64,000 bases of DNA from Alteriqipengyuania flavescens. Lineage in GTDB: Bacteria; Pseudomonadota; Alphaproteobacteria; Sphingomonadales; Sphingomonadaceae. Shown here in pieces: positions 58,132-64,000 of the stretch. The stretch's first letter is position 1; each line of letters opens with the position of its first letter. The notes below the pieces were generated by a model that was not told where the DNA came from, made no database searches, and saw nothing but the letters and a program-made list of their open reading frames with translations. The position numbers were made by a program, and so were the translations under genes. The DNA lies in NCBI RefSeq assembly GCF_030406725.1, contig NZ_CP129107.1:372001-436000 (forward strand), read 5' to 3'.

Positions 58132-58476
58132 TTGAGCGAAGACGCCGGAATCGATCCGCTGGGGCCGTTCATCCTCGGCGGCAAGGTCGAAAAGCCCGAC
58201 CCTGCGCGCGTTCCGCTGCGCGGCGACCTGGCGCATATCGGCCTCGCCGGGCGCTATTTCGTGCCCCATTACGCCGAGGCCGAACCGCACTTTATCGCAG
58301 AAGGCGGAGCGGACTTGCTCGCAGACTGCGACAGCGCGTCGGACAAGCGCACCCATCTCGAGTCGGGCAGCCCGTTCGAAGTGCTCGACGTGGCGCGCGG
58401 CTATGCCTGGGGCTGCGTCTCCCTCGACGGTCCGGTCGGCTATGTCGCGCTCGACCGGATCGAGCCGGCGGGCTGA
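58132..58476 (+). CDS. Small SH3-domain protein coupled to argC
   Basis: A 114-residue cytoplasmic-looking protein (no signal) with a bacterial SH3-like fold: LAGRYFVPHYAEAEP, then FEVLDVARGYAWGCVSLDGP and VGYVALDRI. The sequence resembles the N-terminal SH3 part of C40/NlpC peptidases, but no peptidase domain follows. The start is TTG 58132 with AGGAAG eight bases upstream; another TTG at 58099 is possible. Its stop overlaps the argC start as TGATG. Confidence 0.75.
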   Translation: MSEDAGIDPLGPFILGGKVEKPDPARVPLRGDLAHIGLAGRYFVPHYAEAEPHFIAEGGADLLADCDSASDKRTHLESGSPFEVLDVARGYAWGCVSLDGPVGYVALDRIEPAG

Positions 58477-59396
58477 TGCAGGTTTTCATCGACGGGGCAG
58501 CCGGCACCACCGGCCTCGAGATCGCCGAGCGGCTGCAGGGGCGCAGCGAATTTTCCCTGATCGTGCTCGACGATGCCCGGCGCAAGGATGCCGCCGCTCG
58601 GCGCGAGGCGCTGAACGAGTGCGATGTCGCGATCCTCTGCCTGCCCGATGACGCGGCGCGCGAAGCGATCGCCGTGATCGACAACGACTCGACGCGCGTA
58701 ATCGACGCCTCCAGCGCCCACCGCGTGGCCGATGGCTGGACCTACGGCTTTCCCGAACTGGTCGGGCGCGAGGCCGTGGCCGGCGCCCGCTTCGTCAGCA
58801 ATCCAGGCTGCTACCCGACCGGCTTCCTCGGCCTCGTCGCGCCGCTGGTCCGCGCCGGCCTCCTGCCTGCGGACTGGCCCTTCACGATAAACGCCGTCAG
58901 CGGCTATTCCGGCGGCGGCAAGGCGCTGATCGAACGGTACGAAGGGCGCGGCGCCCCTGCATTCCGCGCCTATGGATACGATCTTGCGCACAAGCACTTG
59001 CCGGAAATGAAGGTCCATGCGGGCCTCGCCCATCCGGTGATCTTCGCCCCCGCGGTCGTGCCGGCCTATCGCGGGATGATCGTCGAGGTGCCGCTGCATC
59101 TCGCCGCGATGGCGGGCGATCCGACCGCAGACAACCTGCGGGAGGCGTTGGCTGCGTTCTACGCCGGTTCCCGCATCGTCACCGTCCATCGGCAAGAACC
59201 GGTTGGCGAACTGTTGCTGGACGTCGACGCCGCTCCACACGACGGGATGGAACTGTTCGTGTTCGGCAATGCGGGCGGATGGCACGCGCGGCTCGTTGCG
59301 CGGCTCGATAACCTCGGCAAGGGGGCGAGCGGCGCCGCGGTGCAGAACCTGAACCTGATGGCAGGGCTGGAAGAAACGGCCGGGCTGCGGCTCTGA
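58476..59396 (+). CDS. argC: N-acetyl-gamma-glutamyl-phosphate reductase (short type)
   Basis: A 306-residue NADPH enzyme of arginine synthesis. The N-terminal IDGAAGTTGLEIAERL is typical of the short type-2 ArgC. The catalytic Cys is in SNPGCYPTGF (C112) and the NAVSGYSGGGKAL segment follows. The start ATG overlaps the SH3 gene stop. A 214-base gap follows before glnB. Confidence 0.95.
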   Translation: MQVFIDGAAGTTGLEIAERLQGRSEFSLIVLDDARRKDAAARREALNECDVAILCLPDDAAREAIAVIDNDSTRVIDASSAHRVADGWTYGFPELVGREAVAGARFVSNPGCYPTGFLGLVAPLVRAGLLPADWPFTINAVSGYSGGGKALIERYEGRGAPAFRAYGYDLAHKHLPEMKVHAGLAHPVIFAPAVVPAYRGMIVEVPLHLAAMAGDPTADNLREALAAFYAGSRIVTVHRQEPVGELLLDVDAAPHDGMELFVFGNAGGWHARLVARLDNLGKGASGAAVQNLNLMAGLEETAGLRL

Positions 59397-59432
59397 CCTG
59401 CCCAAAAACGCGGCAGCGCCCCGCGCAAGAAT

Positions 59433-59494
59433 CGGGCAGTCTTTGCCGCCATTCCCCGCGATCTGGCCACGCCCATCCGTAAAACGACTGCCCG
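59433..59494. promoter_or_regulatory. CGGGCAGT inverted repeat upstream of glnB
   Basis: CGGGCAGT (59433-59440) and ACTGCCCG (59487-59494) are perfect inverted copies just upstream of a possible sigma-54 promoter. A third partial copy CTGCCC is at 59398. They could be activator sites; they do not match the NtrC consensus I know. Confidence 0.3.
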
Positions 59495-59499
59495 CTTTC

Positions 59500-59949
<450 letters not shown>

Positions 59950-60030
59950 CGCACCAAAGTTCAATACCGGAAACAGGGGCGCGGCGGACCAGCCGCTGGC
60001 CCGAACGAACACCAAAGCAGGAGCATTTGC

Positions 60031-61440
60031 ATGTCCAAGGTTAGCGACGTTCTGAAGGAAATGAAGGACAACGAGGTCGAATGGGTCGACCTGCGTTTCA
60101 CCGATCCCCGCGGCAAGTGGCAGCACCTGACCATGACGGCGGGCGCAATGAACGAAGACACGCTGGAAGACGGTCTGATGTTCGACGGTTCTTCCATCGC
60201 CGGCTGGAAAGCCATCAACGAAAGCGACATGATCCTGAAGCCGGACCTGGAGCGCACCTATCTCGATCCGTTCAGCGCAACGCCGATGATGGTCCTGTTC
60301 TGCGACGTGCTGGAACCCTCCACCGGCGATCTCTACGCGCGCGACCCGCGTTCCACCGCGAAGCGTGCCGAAGCGTTCCTGAAGTCGACCGGCATCGGCG
60401 ACACGATCTACGTCGGTCCGGAAGCCGAATTCTTCATGTTCGACGACGTCCGCTTCGAAGACGGTTATGCCGGCAGCGGCTACCAGATCGACGATGTCGA
60501 ACTGCCGACCAATTCGGGCGCAGAACTGCCCGGCGGCAACATGGCCCACCGCCCGCGCGCCAAGGGCGGCTACTTCCCCGTCGCGCCGGTCGACAGCGCG
60601 ATGGACATCCGCGGCGAAATGGTCGCCACGATGCTCGAAATGGGTCTCGACTGCGACAAGCACCACCACGAGGTTGCCGCCGCCCAGCACGAGCTTGGCC
60701 TGACCTTCTCCACGCTGGTGAAGACTGCCGACGAGATGCAGATCTACAAGTACGTGGTGCACCAGGTCGCCCACGCTTACGGCAAGACGGCGACTTTCAT
60801 GCCCAAGCCGATCAAGGACGACAACGGCAGCGGGATGCACACCCACATGTCGATCTGGGACGACGGCAAGCCGTTGTTCGCGGGCAACGAATATGCCGGC
60901 CTTTCGGAAACCTGCCTCTATTACATCGGCGGCGTCATCAAGCACGCCAAGGCGCTGAACGCCTTCACCAACCCGACCACGAACAGCTACAAGCGGCTGG
61001 TGCCGGGCTTCGAGGCGCCGGTGCTGCTCGCCTATTCGGCGCGCAACCGTTCGGCAGCGTGCCGCATCCCCTACGGTGCGGGCGAGAAGGCGAAGCGCGT
61101 GGAATTCCGCTTCCCCGATGCGATGGCCAATCCGTACCTGTGCTATTCGGCGCTGCTGATGGCCGGTCTCGACGGGATCCGGAACAAGATCCATCCTGGC
61201 GAGGCGATGGACAAGAACCTCTACGACCTGCCGCCGGCCGAATTGGCCGACGTGCCCACCGTCGCAGGTTCGTTGCGCGAGGCGCTCGAAGCGCTGGAAG
61301 CCGATCACCAGTTCCTGCTGGAAGGGGATGTCTTCAGCCAAGACCAGATCCTCGCCTATGCCGAATTGCTGTGGGAAGACGTCAGCCGCTGGGAAACCAC
61401 GCCGACGGCCGCAGAATTCGACATGTATTACAGCGCTTAA
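60031..61440 (+). CDS. glnA: Glutamine synthetase, type I
   Basis: A 469-residue GS-I dodecamer subunit assimilating ammonium into glutamine. It shows the beta-grasp N-terminus with [18 protein letters not shown], the metal/ATP site [19 protein letters not shown] and [18 protein letters not shown]. The adenylylation loop has Y398 in NLYDLPPAE. It is 81 bases after glnB and ended by a strong terminator. Confidence 0.98.
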   Translation: MSKVSDVLKEMKDNEVEWVDLRFTDPRGKWQHLTMTAGAMNEDTLEDGLMFDGSSIAGWKAINESDMILKPDLERTYLDPFSATPMMVLFCDVLEPSTGDLYARDPRSTAKRAEAFLKSTGIGDTIYVGPEAEFFMFDDVRFEDGYAGSGYQIDDVELPTNSGAELPGGNMAHRPRAKGGYFPVAPVDSAMDIRGEMVATMLEMGLDCDKHHHEVAAAQHELGLTFSTLVKTADEMQIYKYVVHQVAHAYGKTATFMPKPIKDDNGSGMHTHMSIWDDGKPLFAGNEYAGLSETCLYYIGGVIKHAKALNAFTNPTTNSYKRLVPGFEAPVLLAYSARNRSAACRIPYGAGEKAKRVEFRFPDAMANPYLCYSALLMAGLDGIRNKIHPGEAMDKNLYDLPPAELADVPTVAGSLREALEALEADHQFLLEGDVFSQDQILAYAELLWEDVSRWETTPTAAEFDMYYSA

Positions 61441-61461
61441 ACTACGCTCTGGACACAATAA

Positions 61462-61497
61462 GGGCGCCCGGTTTCACACCGGGCGCCCCAATTTTTG
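61462..61497 (+). terminator. Intrinsic terminator of glnBA
   Basis: GGGCGCCCGG (61462-61471) and CCGGGCGCCC (61479-61488) form a perfect 10-bp stem with a 7-base loop, followed by AATTTTT. It also separates glnA from the convergent membrane-protein gene. Confidence 0.92.
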
Positions 61498-61514
61498 GAC
61501 GGGAAAACCGTTGC

Positions 61515-62153
61515 TCAGCGCTGTTTGAGCATCCCCCGACGACCGGCAGCGATGAAGGTCCCGACGAGTATGAGCAGGGCCGCAACCGCAAGGACCATCA
61601 GCGGCTCGAAGCTGTCCAGCCATCCGACCTGTACAAGGGCGCCCCACACGAACAGGATGGGCAGCAAGAGGCCGAGCGCATACGCCGACCCTTCCCAGCT
61701 GATTGCGCGATACAATTCGTCGTATTGGTCCCATTGAAGCTTCGAGATCACGAAAGCCGCTACCAAGGCGATCACGATCAGACTCACAGCGACAATGGGC
61801 GCTACAGGCCCCGCCGGCGCGGCCAGCGAGAGGGCTACCATCGCGATACCGCTGATGATGAAAGCAGCGCAACTGCCGAACAGGACGGAGCGCATTTCGC
61901 GCCATTCCTCGACATCTTCGGCATTCAGCACCTTTGCTCCAGCTGCAGGGGCAAGCGTTCCGACCAGCACCATGCCCCCGGTTAGAAGGTAGATCAGTCC
62001 GACCCCACCCAGCGCCACGGCGCCGTCGGTTAGCTCGTAGCGGTCTTCGAGTTGCAGGAACCCGTACATCGCCAGAAAGCCGGCAAACGCGCCAAGTGCT
62101 CCCGCCAGAAGCGTTTTTCCGGTCTTATTCTTCGGTTTGGTGTCACTCATCAT
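61515..62153 (-). CDS. Polytopic membrane protein paired with XRE regulator
   Basis: A 212-residue inner-membrane protein of unknown family with six likely helices in three pairs, for example LLAGALGAFAGFLAMYGFL and GLIYLLTGGMVLVGTLAP. Between the fourth and fifth lies a conserved-looking KLQWDQYDELYRAISWEGSA. The first of two ATGs (62153) is preferred because GGGAG sits about seven bases upstream. It overlaps the XRE gene by 11 bases. Small XRE regulators next to such DUF2178/DUF6773-type membrane proteins are common, but the function is unknown. Confidence 0.82.
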   Translation of the reverse strand: MMSDTKPKNKTGKTLLAGALGAFAGFLAMYGFLQLEDRYELTDGAVALGGVGLIYLLTGGMVLVGTLAPAAGAKVLNAEDVEEWREMRSVLFGSCAAFIISGIAMVALSLAAPAGPVAPIVAVSLIVIALVAAFVISKLQWDQYDELYRAISWEGSAYALGLLLPILFVWGALVQVGWLDSFEPLMVLAVAALLILVGTFIAAGRRGMLKQR

Positions 62154-62355
62154 CACTCGGCTCCCAATCGTCGATGAACAGCGTCGGCACCGGGAGAGCG
62201 AACAATTTCGCCATGCGCAGGGCCAGCGGCAGCGAGGGATCGTACTTGTCGGTTTCGACCGCGTTGATCGTCTGGCGCGACACGCCGAGGCGCCGGGCAA
62301 GTTCGCCCTGGCTCCAGCCCGCCTGCTCCCGATAATCGCGCACGGTGTTCCGCAA
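62143..62355 (-). CDS. Small XRE-family HTH regulator
   Basis: A 70-residue cytoplasmic repressor-like protein of the YozG/Cro group, nearly all helix-turn-helix: REQAGWSQGELARRLGVSRQ with TINAVETDKYDPSLPLA after it. An acidic tail follows. The start is TTG 62355, supported by GGGAG seven bases upstream and by the family's usual MRN start. It probably autoregulates through the repeats immediately upstream. Confidence 0.92.
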   Translation of the reverse strand: MRNTVRDYREQAGWSQGELARRLGVSRQTINAVETDKYDPSLPLALRMAKLFALPVPTLFIDDWEPSDDE

Positions 62356-62370
62356 ATCCGAATCTCCCGA

Positions 62371-62422
62371 TGTAAAGATCTCTTTACTGTAAAGAACTCT
62401 TGTCAGTCAAGAGCTCTTTACA
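62371..62422 (-). promoter_or_regulatory. Palindromic operator/promoter of the XRE-membrane protein unit
   Basis: Four copies of the half-site TGTAAAGA occur within 52 bases: direct at 62371-62378 and 62388-62395, inverted at 62415-62422 and, with one mismatch, at 62380-62387. The larger palindrome has 15-base arms (62388-62402 and 62408-62422) matching at 14 of 15 positions around a 5-base centre. A TTGACT, usable as a -35 element on the minus strand, lies inside it. It is an autoregulatory operator by inference. Confidence 0.75.
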
Positions 62423-62467
62423 TAGCGAAGACGGTTTGCGCCATTCGACAGGGAGAAGCCCGACAGA

Positions 62468-63724
62468 TCAGGAAGCTTCGGGAAGCGGTGCGCCGGTAAG
62501 CACGGCAGTCGGCGCCGGACGGCCAACGCGGCGGGCTGCGCGGGCCAGCGCGGGGGGATAGACCGTTCCCAAGAGACGCTCGAAAGTGCGGTCCCAACTG
62601 AAGTTGGCGAGCACGTGGTCACGCGCGGCCTGCCCCATTGCTTCGATCTCGCCGCGCCATATTTCCTGAACGAAGCCCGCCATGGCGTCGATATCGTCGA
62701 CCGGACCGAGCCGGCCAAGCTGCGGGGTGACCCGTGCCGGCATGGCACCCGAATGCACGCCCACCACAGGCAACCCGCAGCTCTGCGCTTCGATGATCGA
62801 AATGCCGAAAGTCTCGTCCGCCATGGCCGACACGTAGATGTCCGACGATGCCAGCGCGCGGGCGAGCTGCGCCCTGTCACCGATGAAGCCGGTAAAGGCG
62901 ATCGGCAAGCCTTCCGCGCGGGCAACCTCCTCCAGCGGCTCGCGCAGCTTTCCGTCGCCCAGCATGACGAGACCCGCGCCCATGTCACGCGGCAGGCGGC
63001 GCATCAATTCGACCAAGCGATCGGCCTTCTTCTCGTTGTCGATACGCCCGGCATAGGCGAGCAGTGGGCCAGGGCCGGACAAGCCAAGCTCGCTCCGGAA
63101 AGCCGGGTCGCGGGCCTCGGGAGAGAACAGGTTCGTGTCGACGCCCAGGTTGAGCATGTCGACCCTGTCGACCTTCATTTCCGCCAAGGCCGGCAAATTG
63201 TCCCGGCCGAGCGTGTAGATACGGTCGAATTCGCGGTAGGTGATCTCGCCGTAGCAAATGCTCATAAAGCGCATGAATTTCCCGAACCACTTGCCGCCGA
63301 CATCGGTGGCGACGCGGTGAACGTGCGCTTCGGGAAAATCCGTCCGGTATCCGGCCACCAGCGCGGTGCCGGGAAAGGCGCGACGATGGCGGATCGCGGT
63401 CCACGGGAGGATCCACGGGCAGAGCGATTCGATGACGTCCGGCTGGTAGTGCGCCAGCACCTCGCGCACTTTCGAAGTGCGCAGGATGAAGCGGTAATTG
63501 GGGCTGCCGCGCACCGGGTCGGAGCCGATTTCGCACCAGATATGATTGCCGCGCTCGACGATGCGATCTTCCGGGCCGGGAACGATCTGCAGGTGGCGAT
63601 GCGGCGTCTTGGCGGCGAGATATTCGCGCTTCTCGCGCAAGTAGGTGCTGATGCCCCCGCCGCCGTGCGCGGAGTAGCTTTGCGTCAGGTCGCAGATCAG
63701 CAGTGGCTTAGCCGAGCCGGGCAT
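62468..63724 (-). CDS. Glycosyltransferase family 4 (GT-B)
   Basis: A 418-residue retaining glycosyltransferase of the GT4 group. The acceptor domain starts with LTQSYSAHGGGGISTYL. The nucleotide-sugar domain contains YAGRIDNEKKADRLVELM and the E-x7-E motif ETFGISIIEAQSCGLPVVG. Acceptor and donor are unknown; glycolipid or exopolysaccharide synthesis is possible. There is no signal or membrane helix, so it is cytoplasmic or peripheral. It faces away from the truncated gene at 63947. Confidence 0.92.
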   Translation of the reverse strand: MPGSAKPLLICDLTQSYSAHGGGGISTYLREKREYLAAKTPHRHLQIVPGPEDRIVERGNHIWCEIGSDPVRGSPNYRFILRTSKVREVLAHYQPDVIESLCPWILPWTAIRHRRAFPGTALVAGYRTDFPEAHVHRVATDVGGKWFGKFMRFMSICYGEITYREFDRIYTLGRDNLPALAEMKVDRVDMLNLGVDTNLFSPEARDPAFRSELGLSGPGPLLAYAGRIDNEKKADRLVELMRRLPRDMGAGLVMLGDGKLREPLEEVARAEGLPIAFTGFIGDRAQLARALASSDIYVSAMADETFGISIIEAQSCGLPVVGVHSGAMPARVTPQLGRLGPVDDIDAMAGFVQEIWRGEIEAMGQAARDHVLANFSWDRTFERLLGTVYPPALARAARRVGRPAPTAVLTGAPLPEAS

Positions 63725-63946
63725 CGCGGTTCCAGTCTTCAGGTTTGCAGACCCTGACAGCTACGGCCCGGACTGCGTATAGGTTTCAAATGCAATCGTC
63801 GCCGACGCGGTGCTCATATGGAGTTTAACCGTCGATGAGCAAGTCCGGCAATCAGGCCGCTCCTGTCCGACCCGCTTGAAACCGTTTTCCTACACGAGAA
63901 AGACACGATAGCTGACCCGGCCCCAATCCGACGACGAGGGCATACG

Positions 63947-64000
63947 ATGCATCATTCCCTGATTTTCGAAACCGTCCGCGCAATCGCCGGGCGCGGCCTC
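63947..64000 (+). CDS. Start of a truncated gene, unidentified
   Basis: An open frame starts at ATG 63947 with GAGGG seven bases upstream and runs off the window (18 residues, MHHSLIFETVRAIAGRGL). It is too short to identify. The 222-base gap before it should hold divergent promoters for it and the GT4 gene; no other feature is visible there. Confidence 0.5.
   Translation, partial: MHHSLIFETVRAIAGRGL

Overview
The window reads as a stretch of chromosome from a high-GC alphaproteobacterium of the order Sphingomonadales, most likely family Erythrobacteraceae (Erythrobacter, Qipengyuania, Altererythrobacter and relatives). This is inferred from the proteins: a complete sphingomonad-style dcw cluster, sulfate-assimilation genes carrying the DUF2849 and DUF934 partners, and a TonB-receptor/flavin-halogenase/starch-hydrolase operon. 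A 'FDRLRT'-type repeat of the kind common in sphingomonads supports it. I saw no rRNA, tRNA, CRISPR array, prophage or insertion sequence, and no clearly broken gene. Coding density is very high and many gene pairs share 4-base start/stop overlaps.

Layout. 1-10481 (+): end of a TonB-dependent receptor, then a translationally coupled alpha-glucan operon: halogenase, GH13 amylase, GH13 alpha-glucosidase, GH97 alpha-glucosidase, an esterase-like lipoprotein and a second halogenase. 10478-15574: queF (-), an unknown proline-rich membrane protein, sseA, a metC-like gene and an MscS channel. 15674-19516 (+): sulfate-assimilation operon cobA/SUMT-DUF2849-cysI-DUF934-cysH. 19524-25827 (-): SDR-like epimerase, proB, obgE, a lipoprotein, a BI-1/YccA protein, proC and a YbjN protein. 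25989-46672 (-): complete division/cell-wall (dcw) cluster in the order mraZ-rsmH-ftsL-ftsI-murE-murF-mraY-murD-ftsW-murG-murC-murB-ddl-ftsQ-ftsA-ftsZ, followed by a TPR/SPOR protein. 47029-49560 (-): two unknown exported or membrane proteins, cysteine synthase and a 2Fe-2S ferredoxin. 49674-61440: alkA-like glycosylase, S9 peptidase, SDR, phhB, ccmAB, map, a DUF4163/DUF3298-like lipoprotein, M17 aminopeptidase, an SH3 protein with argC, and glnB-glnA. 61515-64000: a small XRE regulator with a membrane-protein partner and a striking palindromic operator, a GT4 glycosyltransferase and the start of a truncated gene.

How it works together. The first operon should import and hydrolyse malto-oligosaccharides to glucose: outer-membrane uptake, endo-acting amylase, then exo-acting glucosidases. 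Two FAD-dependent halogenase homologues bracket it, and their role there is unknown. The sulfate block makes siroheme precursor, reduces APS to sulfite and sulfite to sulfide; cysteine synthase at 48154 would use the sulfide. The dcw block makes lipid II precursors and the divisome in one near-continuous transcription unit, with regulatory-looking repeats upstream of mraZ and a DnaA box upstream of ftsZ. glnB-glnA handles nitrogen status and ammonium assimilation.

Most of the window is ordinary core genome. No wholly new system stands out. The best candidates for follow-up are the halogenases embedded in the starch operon, the XRE/membrane-protein pair with four copies of an 8-base operator half-site, the repeat element that now encodes the C-terminus of MurG, and the regulatory sites next to mraZ and ftsZ.
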